From: Halarcobacter sp.
Lineage (GTDB): Bacteria > Campylobacterota > Campylobacteria > Campylobacterales > Arcobacteraceae
Direction: 5' to 3'
Length of the DNA: 64,000 nucleotides
Assembly: GCF_963676935.1 (NCBI RefSeq)
Contig: NZ_OY781470.1
Coordinates: forward strand, 2,638,680 to 2,702,679
Made by a program: the position numbers and the translations under genes. The notes below the pieces were generated by a model. The model was not told the origin of the DNA and searched no databases. It saw nothing but the letters and a program-made list of their open reading frames with translations. Numbering within the stretch: position 1 is the stretch's first letter; each line of letters starts with the position of its first letter. Shown in pieces: positions 18,831-26,290 of the stretch.

Positions 18831-19467
18831 AATCAAGCCTTTTAAACTCTTCGATTGTTTGTCTATTGAAAATATAAGGTTTAAAAGAATTCAAAATATT
18901 TAAAACCAAAATCTCAGGTAAATATCCTGTTTTTTCTAATACTTTTTTACTTAGTTGCCTTTCTAATTTTGCTAATTTTTTACTTGTGATTACATACTCA
19001 TTTATAAGTTCAGTTGCTATCTCATAAGATCTAAGTTCTGCATATACATTCAAAACTTCTATTTCTGTTTTAAAATATATCTCTTTGTCATCAATTAAAT
19101 CAAGTTTTATTGCTTCATTTACAAGTTCTTTATCTAAATCCTTTTTTGAAATAGGATTTCTAATCTCACTTGATAGCATTTGTATAGATTGTAAAATAAG
19201 TTCTGCCCTATCATTAAAATCTATTTGATAATAATCAAAAAGTTCTTTTATGTAATCTATAGAAAAATTTAGATTTTCTTTAAAATATTTAATCATATTT
19301 AATACTGTAATTGTGATTTGAGGATAATATTTCATATTTTTTGAAGTACTTAGAGTATTTGGTAATAAACCTTTTTTACTATAAAAAGATATAGTGTGAT
19401 TAGAGAGTTTAGTTTGCTCAACTAATTCACTCATTTTGTAGTAGGTTTTATCATCAATAATTTTCAT
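18823..19467 (-). CDS. MerR-family transcriptional regulator
   Basis: 214 residues. The N-terminus is a winged helix-turn-helix of MerR type (YYKMSELVEQTKLSNHTISF, then YSKKGLLPNT). A helical region and a C-terminal effector-like domain without metal-binding Cys clusters follow. It is translationally coupled to the LplT-Aas fusion, so it probably controls lipid repair and its own transcription. Its promoter is a TTGACT-N17-TATACT pair with a large dyad over the start site. Confidence 0.8.
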   Translation of the reverse strand: MKIIDDKTYYKMSELVEQTKLSNHTISFYSKKGLLPNTLSTSKNMKYYPQITITVLNMIKYFKENLNFSIDYIKELFDYYQIDFNDRAELILQSIQMLSSEIRNPISKKDLDKELVNEAIKLDLIDDKEIYFKTEIEVLNVYAELRSYEIATELINEYVITSKKLAKLERQLSKKVLEKTGYLPEILVLNILNSFKPYIFNRQTIEEFKRLDYE

Positions 19468-19489
19468 TTTCTATTCCTCTAATATTTTT

Positions 19490-19551
19490 CAAGAGTGAAG
19501 AGTCAAGCTCTTTACTCTTGAAAGTATAGAGATATTTAAAATAAAAGTCAA
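19490..19551 (-). promoter_or_regulatory. merR-like gene promoter with start-site dyad
   Basis: On the minus strand TTGACT (19546-19551) and TATACT (19523-19528) are separated by exactly 17 bases, an unusually complete sigma70 promoter for this window. Downstream, over the expected start site, a 13-bp dyad with one G-T mismatch (arms 19490-19502 and 19508-19520) could be an autoregulatory operator or a leader hairpin. Confidence 0.6.
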
Positions 19552-19571
19552 GAGTTTAACTCTTTACTTTT
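19543..19571. terminator. Terminator of the PepSY gene overlapping the merR-like promoter
   Basis: A 14-position stem with one mismatch (AAAAGT-C-AAGAGTT, loop T, AACTCTT-T-ACTTTT) lies 11 bases beyond the PepSY stop codon. It contains the -35 box of the next gene and shares the core AAGAG/CTCTT with the dyad at 19490-19520. Confidence 0.5.
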
Positions 19572-19581
19572 ATTTTTTTAT

Positions 19582-20988
19582 TTATGAAAATATATTTTTA
19601 AGTACTTTTATTTTTGAAAAAACTAAAATATCTAAAGCCAATACAACTATTAAAGTAATTCCAACAAGTGGAAAAAATAAAGAGACTAAAAGCATTATAA
19701 ACATAGCATTTTTCCAATGGGGTAAATTTTTTGGCATAGGAGGAGCACTTAGTTTAAACCCAGAATTTGCTGGTCTTCTTTTCCACCACATTACAAGTCC
19801 AGTAATACTTAAAGCTATTACAGATAAACAAATCAAAGTATTTATTATAAGATTCCAAATTGTTACAAGCCCCATATGAATAGGAATAGATACAGCCATA
19901 ACTTTACCTGCGAGGGAATAATCATCAAATGTTACTTTTGCCAAAATTTTTCCTGTATATCTATCTATATGAACTGTTTTATCAACAAATGGATTTTTGG
20001 AATCACTATTCATAGTATCTTGGTTTATAGTCCATACACCAGTTTCTCCTTTAGGAAAAGATACTCTATATCTTTCTTTAAAACCAATCTTATTTGCTAG
20101 GTTTACTATTGAATCTATATTAATTTTTTCATTATTTAAAGTACCTTTTAGTCCCATTTTTGAGCCTGACATTGGTAAATTAGTATGTTCTATTGCCCAA
20201 GGCATACCTTCACTAGGACCATAATTTAAAGATGCATGAGTCTTATCTGATAATGGAATCTTATCCCATTTTTGAGCAGGAAAAGTACTCCAAGCTTGGA
20301 CTATTTTTGCTCCCCATACACCTGTCCATGACATCCCAGAAAGTAAAAAAAGAAAAAAGAAAATTGAAACATATACACCTAATGTAACGTGAAAATTTTT
20401 TAAAAATTCTCTATCTTTCAAAGAAAAATCAAAAGCTAAAACTTTTGAAATTCTCCTATCTCTTGGCCACCATAGATATAAACCAGTAATAATTAAAATA
20501 ATACCAAACCCAGCACTTATCTCTAAAATTCTATCCCCAGTTTTTCCTATCAATAAATCACTATGGATATTATCAGCTAAATCATACCAACCTTGTCTTC
20601 TTTCCCAATCTTTTATAATCTTGCCAGAATATGGGTTTACCGCAATCATTTTTTGAGTACCATCTTCTAACTTTAATCTAAAAACATTAACTCTATTTTC
20701 ACTTGAAGCTTTTATTAACTCCACAACATTTGAACCAACAATTGAAGATTTTGCAATCTGTGATTGTTTTTCCAAACTTATCATTGTATTATTATCAGGA
20801 ATAGGAACAATAATCTTTTCCCCATCTCTTCCATCAAAAAATCCAATATACATCATCATAATACCTGTAACTGCTAATATTAGCATAAATGGTACTACAA
20901 AAACTCCAGCATAAAAATGCCATCTCCAAACCGCTTTATAGAAAACATTAGTTTTGTTTTCTACTTTATTTTTTTCTTTTAATTTCAT
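19582..20988 (-). CDS. PepSY-associated membrane protein (PiuB/iron-uptake reductase-like)
   Basis: 468 residues with four main transmembrane segments: about 25-47 after WRWHFYAGVFVVPFM, one near 150-170, one near 200-222, and a C-terminal pair around 370-450. Two periplasmic PepSY-like regions are present, with the typical VNPYSGKIIKDWERRQGWYD and VHIDRYTGKILAKVTF motifs. The histidines in RWHFYAG and NFHVTLG fit the haem/iron-reductase-like family often regulated by Fur and paired with siderophore receptors, but no receptor is adjacent. Substrate is unknown. Start ATG at 20988 follows AGGGA. Confidence 0.82.
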   Translation of the reverse strand: MKLKEKNKVENKTNVFYKAVWRWHFYAGVFVVPFMLILAVTGIMMMYIGFFDGRDGEKIIVPIPDNNTMISLEKQSQIAKSSIVGSNVVELIKASSENRVNVFRLKLEDGTQKMIAVNPYSGKIIKDWERRQGWYDLADNIHSDLLIGKTGDRILEISAGFGIILIITGLYLWWPRDRRISKVLAFDFSLKDREFLKNFHVTLGVYVSIFFFLFLLSGMSWTGVWGAKIVQAWSTFPAQKWDKIPLSDKTHASLNYGPSEGMPWAIEHTNLPMSGSKMGLKGTLNNEKINIDSIVNLANKIGFKERYRVSFPKGETGVWTINQDTMNSDSKNPFVDKTVHIDRYTGKILAKVTFDDYSLAGKVMAVSIPIHMGLVTIWNLIINTLICLSVIALSITGLVMWWKRRPANSGFKLSAPPMPKNLPHWKNAMFIMLLVSLFFPLVGITLIVVLALDILVFSKIKVLKNIFS

Positions 20989-21037
20989 GCGTATCCCTAC
21001 TAAAAAATAACTTGGGATTTTATATAAGAAGTGTTAA

Positions 21038-21925
21038 TTATTTATTAAACAGTGCTTTCTTTATTGAATTAAATGAAAAAATAAATAATGAAATCCAGAT
21101 TAAAATAAAAGTAATAAATTTATCACTATTAAAATCTTCATTATAAACAAAAATAGCAAGTAAAAAAGATGCCGTAGGAGCAATATATTGAAAAAATCCT
21201 AAAGTAGCAAGTCTTATTCTAACTGCTGCACTATTAAATAACAAAAGAGGAATAATAGTAATAAGCCCAGCAAGAAAAAGCATAAAAGAGATATAGTTAG
21301 AACTATTTTGGATAAAAGCCATCTCTGTATTAATATACAAATAAACTAAATATATCAAAGCAAAAGGTGCAAGTAAAAGAACTTCTATAAATAATCCTAC
21401 TTGAGAGCCTATATTTATTTTTTTTCTAAGTAAACCATAAATTGCAAAACTTATAGCTAATGAAAAAGAGATATAAGGAATGTGTCCTAGAGTTAGTAAC
21501 TGATATAATACTGCAATAAAAGCAAGAAAAATAGCAAAATACTGGTTCTTTGTCATCCTTTCACCAAAAAATATAAAACCTAAGAGTACATTGACTAAGG
21601 GATTTATATAATATCCAAGTGAAGTTTCTAAAATCCTATTATTGGCAATTGCCCAAATAAAAATCAGCCAATTAATTGATACAAAAAAAGTAGAAGCAAA
21701 AAGATATTTTAATTTTCTAAAATCTTTTAATGTTGCAAAAAGTGTTTTTATCTCTTTGTTAAAATAAAGTAGTGGTAAAAGTGTAAATACAGAAAAAACA
21801 ATTCTATATAATAAAATTTCAAAAGAGTCAACTGAAGATACCTCTTTAAAATATATTGGAGATAATCCTCCCCAAAAAAGAAATGCAAAAGTTGCATAAA
21901 TATGACCTATACGTTCTTGATTCAA
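21038..21925 (-). CDS. rarD: RarD-type EamA/DMT transporter
   Basis: 295 residues and ten transmembrane helices, with the RarD start IGHIYATFAFLFWGGLSPIY and the internal SINWLIFIWA and LGYYINPLVNVLLG motifs. Physiological substrate of RarD is not established. The start is TTG at 21925; homology begins five residues later, so a later start is unlikely. The ribosome site AAGGAT lies inside a perfect 11-bp hairpin (21926-21951), so translation could be hindered when that hairpin forms. Confidence 0.85.
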   Translation of the reverse strand: MNQERIGHIYATFAFLFWGGLSPIYFKEVSSVDSFEILLYRIVFSVFTLLPLLYFNKEIKTLFATLKDFRKLKYLFASTFFVSINWLIFIWAIANNRILETSLGYYINPLVNVLLGFIFFGERMTKNQYFAIFLAFIAVLYQLLTLGHIPYISFSLAISFAIYGLLRKKINIGSQVGLFIEVLLLAPFALIYLVYLYINTEMAFIQNSSNYISFMLFLAGLITIIPLLLFNSAAVRIRLATLGFFQYIAPTASFLLAIFVYNEDFNSDKFITFILIWISLFIFSFNSIKKALFNK

Positions 21926-21951
21926 AAGATATCCTTATAAAAGGATATCTT
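21926..21951. terminator. Hairpin after the ars operon that contains the rarD ribosome site
   Basis: Arms AAGATATCCTT and AAGGATATCTT are perfectly complementary over 11 bp with a 4-base loop. It lies after the last ars gene and ends directly at the rarD TTG. It can act as a terminator for the ars operon (short T-run only) and would also bury the rarD Shine-Dalgarno sequence. Confidence 0.5.
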
Positions 21952-21986
21952 ATCTAATTTTTTCTCTTAGATATAGAATAAAATTG

Positions 21987-22217
21987 CTATTTTAACAATT
22001 TTTCTATCTCTTCTACATCTAATAGTTTTCCAGTTGATTTAACTTCCCCATCTATTACTAATCCTGGTGTACTCATTACTCCATATTCCATTATTTTTAC
22101 CATATCTTCAACCTTTTCAACTTGTGCAAAGATACCTTTTTTTGCAATTGCAGCCTTTACATTATTTGTTAAAGCTTCACATTTTGAACAACCTGTTCCT
22201 AAAATCTCAATTTTCAT
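21987..22217 (-). CDS. Small thioredoxin-like disulfide protein
   Basis: 76 residues of thioredoxin-3 type: the active-site CxxC in GTGCSKCEAL at the N-terminus and the cis-proline region VMSTPGLVIDG. Such proteins often sit beside ArsP-like permeases. A role as thiol donor or metal(loid) chaperone for the permease is inferred. It lies 17 bases after the permease gene in the ars operon. Confidence 0.82.
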   Translation of the reverse strand: MKIEILGTGCSKCEALTNNVKAAIAKKGIFAQVEKVEDMVKIMEYGVMSTPGLVIDGEVKSTGKLLDVEEIEKLLK

Positions 22218-22233
22218 TTTTTCTCCTAAATAT

Positions 22234-23193
22234 TTATAAAATCATATTAAAAACAAATCCTACTAATAGAATTGCCATGCCAACTATCCCAAAAAATATA
22301 GAAATTAATTTTATGGATAAAACTCTTTTAAGAATCATCGCTTCTGGTAAACTTAATGCAACAACAGCCATCATAAAAGATAAAGCAGTACCTAAAAGCA
22401 TCCCTTTTGAAGTTAATACTTCAATCAATGGTAACATCCCTGCAGCACTTGAATACATAGGAATTCCCATAAAAACTGCCACAATTGGAGCATACCAAAT
22501 ATCTCCCCCAGCATATTTAACTATCATTTCTGAAGGAACATACCCATGAATAAATGCCCCAATACCTATACCTATAAATACGTACAAATATATCTTTTTT
22601 AATATATCTAAACTATCTTTCCAAGCCTCTTTTGCTCTATATTTTAATGAAATATCTTCTTCACTTGAAGAGGAACAACATGAAGCTGGTTTAACTTCTA
22701 ATAAAATCTCTTTTTCTAGATTTAAAGAACCAATTACTAAGCCCGCAATAATTGCTATAAGTAAAGCACAAGCCATATAAAAAAGTGTAATTTTTATTCC
22801 AAATAAAGAGAATAATAAAGCAATAACAACTGCATCACTTAATGGAGCTGAAATCAAATATGAGAAAGTAACTCCTAAAGGTATTCTTGCTTGTAAAAAC
22901 CCTAAAAAAAGAGGTATGGCACTACATGAACAAAAAGGGGTAAGTACCCCAAAAAATGCTGCAAATATATGCCCTATAAGTTTATGTTTTCCACTTAAAT
23001 AATCCCTTACTTTTTCAACAGGGAAATAGCTTCTTAAAAAAGTTACTAGATATATTATCACTACAAGCAAAACTAAAATCTTTACAGTATCAAAAATAAA
23101 AAAATGTAAAGCTTGAGTTAAATGTGCATCTTTATCAAGAGCCAATAAAGAAAAAACAAAAAAATCTACAAACTTTTCCCAATAATAAAACAT
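22234..23193 (-). CDS. ArsP-like permease (UPF0718 family)
   Basis: 319 residues with about eight transmembrane helices in two halves. The hallmark TPFCSCSAIPLFLGF motif and LISAPLSDAVV are present. A cytoplasmic loop carries a Cys-Cys-Ser cluster (ASCCSSSSEED), which could bind metalloids. ArsP exports organoarsenicals such as roxarsone and methylarsenite in Campylobacter. The call to this family is good, but specificity is not provable here. It follows arsC by one base and precedes the thioredoxin-like gene. Confidence 0.82.
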   Translation of the reverse strand: MFYYWEKFVDFFVFSLLALDKDAHLTQALHFFIFDTVKILVLLVVIIYLVTFLRSYFPVEKVRDYLSGKHKLIGHIFAAFFGVLTPFCSCSAIPLFLGFLQARIPLGVTFSYLISAPLSDAVVIALLFSLFGIKITLFYMACALLIAIIAGLVIGSLNLEKEILLEVKPASCCSSSSEEDISLKYRAKEAWKDSLDILKKIYLYVFIGIGIGAFIHGYVPSEMIVKYAGGDIWYAPIVAVFMGIPMYSSAAGMLPLIEVLTSKGMLLGTALSFMMAVVALSLPEAMILKRVLSIKLISIFFGIVGMAILLVGFVFNMIL

Positions 23194-23194
23194 C

Positions 23195-23599
23195 TTATAC
23201 TCCTAACTCTTCCTTTACTTTTGGAAGCAAAATTGTTTCAATCTCTTTATATGTCTTTTCAAAAGCCCCAAAATCTTTCCCGTCGGGATCTTCAAAACCA
23301 ACATGGATAACTTTTACTGCTTTTGGAAACATGGGACAAGTCTCATTTGCATGGTCACATACTGTTACAACTAAGTCATAAGGATTATCTATCACTTTAT
23401 CTATAGTTTTAGAATGATATTTCTCTTTCCAAATATTTTTTTCTTCTAAAAGTTTTTTTGCATTTGGATTTACTCTTCCACTAGCTTTTACTCCACTAGA
23501 ATCAGCACTAATACCATCTAATTTTGCATTTATAAGTGCTTCAGCTATGATACTTCTACACGAATTTCCTGTACATAAAATCAAAACTCTTTTTTCCAT
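23195..23599 (-). CDS. arsC: Arsenate reductase, low-molecular-weight phosphatase type
   Basis: 134 residues with the P-loop CTGNSCRS at residues 9-16 and the additional cysteines of the thioredoxin-coupled class in VTVCDHANETCP (about 82-89). It reduces arsenate to arsenite for export by ArsB. It is placed between arsB and the permease, with gaps under 10 bases. Confidence 0.93.
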   Translation of the reverse strand: MEKRVLILCTGNSCRSIIAEALINAKLDGISADSSGVKASGRVNPNAKKLLEEKNIWKEKYHSKTIDKVIDNPYDLVVTVCDHANETCPMFPKAVKVIHVGFEDPDGKDFGAFEKTYKEIETILLPKVKEELGV

Positions 23600-23608
23600 G
23601 TTATTCCT

Positions 23609-24862
23609 TTATATCAATGTTAATAAAACTATAAATAGTACTGGTGGAGTTACTATAAGTCCAAATTTACTATATTGCCAAAATCCAATTTGAACACCTT
23701 TTTTGCTTAATACATGAAGCCAAAGAAGAGTTGCTAAAGAACCAAATGGTGTCATCTTAGGACCTAAGTTACACCCTATAATATTTGCATAAGCTAAAGC
23801 CTCATTTGGGATATCTTTTAAAGCTATATCCATAACCATAACTGTTGGCATATTGTTCATTATTGCACTTAATATTGCAGAGATAAAACCTGTACCAAGG
23901 ATTGCTATAGCATCTCCTCTTTGAACCAAATCATTTAATATAAGAGTTAAATAATCAGTTAATCCTGCATTTTTTAAACCATATACAACTATATAAAGTC
24001 CAATACTAAACCAAACAACTTGCCATGGTGCAGTTTTAATAGTAAGCCAAGCTTTTGCACTTTTCATGAAACTAGCTATTGCTAAAAATAGAATACCACC
24101 ACCTAATGCAAATACTGAAACAGGAAGATTATACATATCACCGATAAAATATCCTAAAATTAATAAAGCTAAAAATACCCAAGAGAATTTAAATAGTGTT
24201 TTATTTTTTAAAACTTCATCTGGATTTTTCAATAAAGATATATCAACAGTTTTAGGAATATCTTTTCTCAAAATTATCCATAAAACTATAATAGAAACTA
24301 TTGTGCTTACAATATAAGGTACTATCATATTTGCCAAATATTGTGCAAAACCTATATTAAAATAGTTTGCTGTAACTATGTTAGTTAGATTTGAGAAAAC
24401 AAAAGGTAAAGATGCACTGTCACTTATAAAACCTCCTGCAAGTAAAAAAGCTAAAATAGTTTTTGCATTTAGTTTTAAAATTTTCATTTTAGCTAACAAA
24501 ATTGGAGTTAAAATCAACGCTGCTCCATCATTTGCAAAAAGAGCAGAAACAAAGGAACCTAATAATAAAGAGTAAACAAACATCTTATGTCCATTGCCCT
24601 TTGAGAATTTTGCCATTTTAATTGCACACCATTCAAAAAAACCAATCTCATCTAAAACCATTGAAAGTATGATAATACCAATAAAAGCCAAAGTTGCATC
24701 CCAAACAATTTGGGTAACAACTAATACATCATCAAAAGATACAACTCCAGCTATTAATGCCACAACTGCACCAAGTACCGCTGTTGTACCTATTTGTAAA
24801 TTTTTAGGTTGCCAAATAACAAATATAAGTGTTACTATAAAAATAGTACTTGCTAAAAACAT
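23609..24862 (-). CDS. arsB: Arsenite efflux transporter ArsB
   Basis: 417 residues, about twelve transmembrane helices. Typical ArsB stretches are visible: VWDATLAFIGIIILSMVLDE, then FFEWCA, ALFANDGAALILTPI and NNMPTVMV. It exports arsenite by proton exchange. The ATG at 24862 follows AAGGAG. A copy of the ArsR-type operator sits 21 bases upstream, so it probably begins its own transcript. Confidence 0.92.
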   Translation of the reverse strand: MFLASTIFIVTLIFVIWQPKNLQIGTTAVLGAVVALIAGVVSFDDVLVVTQIVWDATLAFIGIIILSMVLDEIGFFEWCAIKMAKFSKGNGHKMFVYSLLLGSFVSALFANDGAALILTPILLAKMKILKLNAKTILAFLLAGGFISDSASLPFVFSNLTNIVTANYFNIGFAQYLANMIVPYIVSTIVSIIVLWIILRKDIPKTVDISLLKNPDEVLKNKTLFKFSWVFLALLILGYFIGDMYNLPVSVFALGGGILFLAIASFMKSAKAWLTIKTAPWQVVWFSIGLYIVVYGLKNAGLTDYLTLILNDLVQRGDAIAILGTGFISAILSAIMNNMPTVMVMDIALKDIPNEALAYANIIGCNLGPKMTPFGSLATLLWLHVLSKKGVQIGFWQYSKFGLIVTPPVLFIVLLTLI

Positions 24863-24882
24863 TTTTCTCCTTAATTCAACAC

Positions 24883-24898
24883 ATCAAGATATATTGAT
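24883..24898. promoter_or_regulatory. Second ArsR-type operator, before arsB
   Basis: ATCAAGATATATTGAT, identical in 16 bases to the core of the site before arsR. It lies between the terminator of the preceding gene and the arsB start codon. No clear -35/-10 pair fits around it; TATATC-like -10 sequences fall within it. Confidence 0.6.
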
Positions 24899-24914
24899 AT
24901 ATTTTATCAAAAAA

Positions 24915-24938
24915 AAGAGTAACTCTTTAGTTACTCTT
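24915..24938 (-). terminator. Intrinsic terminator inside the ars region
   Basis: A perfect 10-bp stem (AAGAGTAACT and AGTTACTCTT, loop of 4) starts at the stop codon of the cyclotransferase-like gene and is followed on the minus strand by a run of eight T. This is the best intrinsic terminator in the window and separates arsR-cyclotransferase from arsB onward. Confidence 0.75.
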
Positions 24939-25284
24939 CTAACATCTCTTCCACTTCAGGCTTCAAAGCATATATATAAGTATCCACATCTAACTCATCA
25001 TATCTTTCAACTGTAACTGGCGTTCTTACAAACTCTAAGCCTTCAAACTCATCTAAATAATCCCAATGATTTATAAGATTACTTGAATAAAATAAATATC
25101 CGTGAACTGTGTCAATTGGCTTATCTAATCTAATTCCAGGATATCCCATACCTGCACTCCATCCTGCATCAACAAGTCGCCCTTTAACTGTTGCAGGAAC
25201 AAACTTCCCAACAATATTCTCCAAAACATGTCCATTTGGACAGTTTGGCATAAGTGTCCCATAAACAAATAGTGTTTCTGTCAT
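24931..25284 (-). CDS. Gamma-glutamylcyclotransferase-like (AIG2) protein in the ars operon
   Basis: 117 residues with the family opening FVYGTLMPNCPNGHVL, the GYLFYS strand and the catalytic-type acidic residue in LDEFEGLEF. The family releases 5-oxoproline from gamma-glutamyl amines or peptides. It overlaps arsR by 4 bases (ATGA), so both are co-translated under ArsR control. A link to thiol metabolism under arsenic stress is inferred; the substrate is unknown. Confidence 0.85.
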   Translation of the reverse strand: MTETLFVYGTLMPNCPNGHVLENIVGKFVPATVKGRLVDAGWSAGMGYPGIRLDKPIDTVHGYLFYSSNLINHWDYLDEFEGLEFVRTPVTVERYDELDVDTYIYALKPEVEEMLEE

Positions 25285-25592
25285 TTTACCTCACAAACTT
25301 TTTTTAAATTTGGTAAATCAATATCTAAAGTCATAATCTCTTTTATACTAGCTTGTCTAAATTCATCTAAAGGTGAACGAATAGAATAGTAAGCCCAACG
25401 ACCTACTCTGTCAACCCTTAAAAACCCACCCTCTTTTAAAATCTTTAGATGTCTAGAAAGTCGTGATTGTATCATATCAAAAGAGTTTTCTAAATCACAT
25501 ACACAACATTTTCCATGAATATTAATAAACTTAAGTAATTTAACCCTTGTTTCATCATTTAATGCTGAAACAGATTTTAGAAAAATATCCAT
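25281..25592 (-). CDS. arsR: Arsenic-responsive repressor ArsR
   Basis: 103 residues of winged-helix ArsR/SmtB type. The arsenite-binding cysteines are visible in GKCCVCDLE (equivalent to ELCVCDL of the classic protein), followed by the recognition helix QSRLSRHLKILKEGG. It would leave its operators when arsenite binds. The ATG follows AAAGGAG. Its own promoter carries a 24-bp dyad over the -35 box. Confidence 0.93.
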   Translation of the reverse strand: MDIFLKSVSALNDETRVKLLKFINIHGKCCVCDLENSFDMIQSRLSRHLKILKEGGFLRVDRVGRWAYYSIRSPLDEFRQASIKEIMTLDIDLPNLKKVCEVK

Positions 25593-25622
25593 AAAACTCC
25601 TTTAAAATACAATCATAAATGA

Positions 25623-25666
25623 AGTATAGCAAAAAACAATTAATATATCAAGATATATTGATATAT
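25623..25666 (-). promoter_or_regulatory. arsR promoter and ArsR-type operator
   Basis: On the minus strand TTGATA (25646-25651) and TATACT (25623-25628) are spaced by 17 bases. The operator is a perfect 9-bp inverted repeat with a 6-base spacer (25643-25666) covering the -35 box, as expected for a repressor. The divergent gene at 25721 starts 55 bases away and could be affected too. Confidence 0.68.
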
Positions 25667-25720
25667 AGTTGTAATCATTTGTTAATCGTTTTTTTATATA
25701 ATTAAATAAAAAGAGAAATT

Positions 25721-26269
25721 ATGGGAAAAATTACTGATAAATTAAATAAAAAAGATATTAATTTTATAAAAGAACAAAAAATGTTTTTTGTCGCAACTGC
25801 TCCTAAAGAAGGGAAAATAAATATTTCACCAAAAGGTTTAGATAAAACTTTTAAAGTAATTAATGAGAATACAGTGCTTTGGTTAAACTATTTTGGAAGT
25901 GGAAATGAAACTGCAGCACATCTACTTGAAGATGATAGAATGACTATGATGTTTTGTGCATTTGAGGGAAAACCAAATATTTTAAGACTATATTGTAAAG
26001 CAAAAGCTATACAAGAAAAAGATAAAAAATGGGAAAAATATATCTCTTATTTTCCAAATACAAATGGAGCTAGACAAATATTTAAAATAAAAATATTAAA
26101 TGTAAATAACTCATGTGGAATGGGTGTACCATTGTATGAATTTGTAGATCAAAGGGAAGATTTAAAAAAACTTTATAAGAAAAAAACAAAAAAAGAGCAA
26201 ATTGAATATATGAAGAGAAAAAATCAAATAAGTTTTGATGGAAAACCAACAAAACTATTTGAAGATTAA
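25721..26269 (+). CDS. Pyridoxamine-phosphate-oxidase-like flavoprotein
   Basis: 182 residues of the split-barrel FMN-binding family. Visible motifs are FFVATAPKEGKINISPKG, DENTVLW-like strand NENTVLWLNYFGSGNETAAH and the LRLYCKAK strand. Members use FMN or F420 for varied reactions, and this subgroup is uncharacterised, so no substrate is proposed. The C-terminus is Lys-rich. A plus-strand TATAAT lies at 25697-25702. It is divergent from arsR and close to its operator. Confidence 0.75.
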   Translation: MGKITDKLNKKDINFIKEQKMFFVATAPKEGKINISPKGLDKTFKVINENTVLWLNYFGSGNETAAHLLEDDRMTMMFCAFEGKPNILRLYCKAKAIQEKDKKWEKYISYFPNTNGARQIFKIKILNVNNSCGMGVPLYEFVDQREDLKKLYKKKTKKEQIEYMKRKNQISFDGKPTKLFED

Positions 26270-26290
26270 AGTTAGAGAAGACTCTAACTT
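26269..26290. terminator. Bidirectional terminator between the oxidase-like gene and tkt
   Basis: A perfect 9-bp stem (AAGTTAGAG, loop AAGA, CTCTAACTT) sits exactly between the convergent stop codons. It is followed by ATATATCTTTTTT on the plus strand. Confidence 0.65.
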
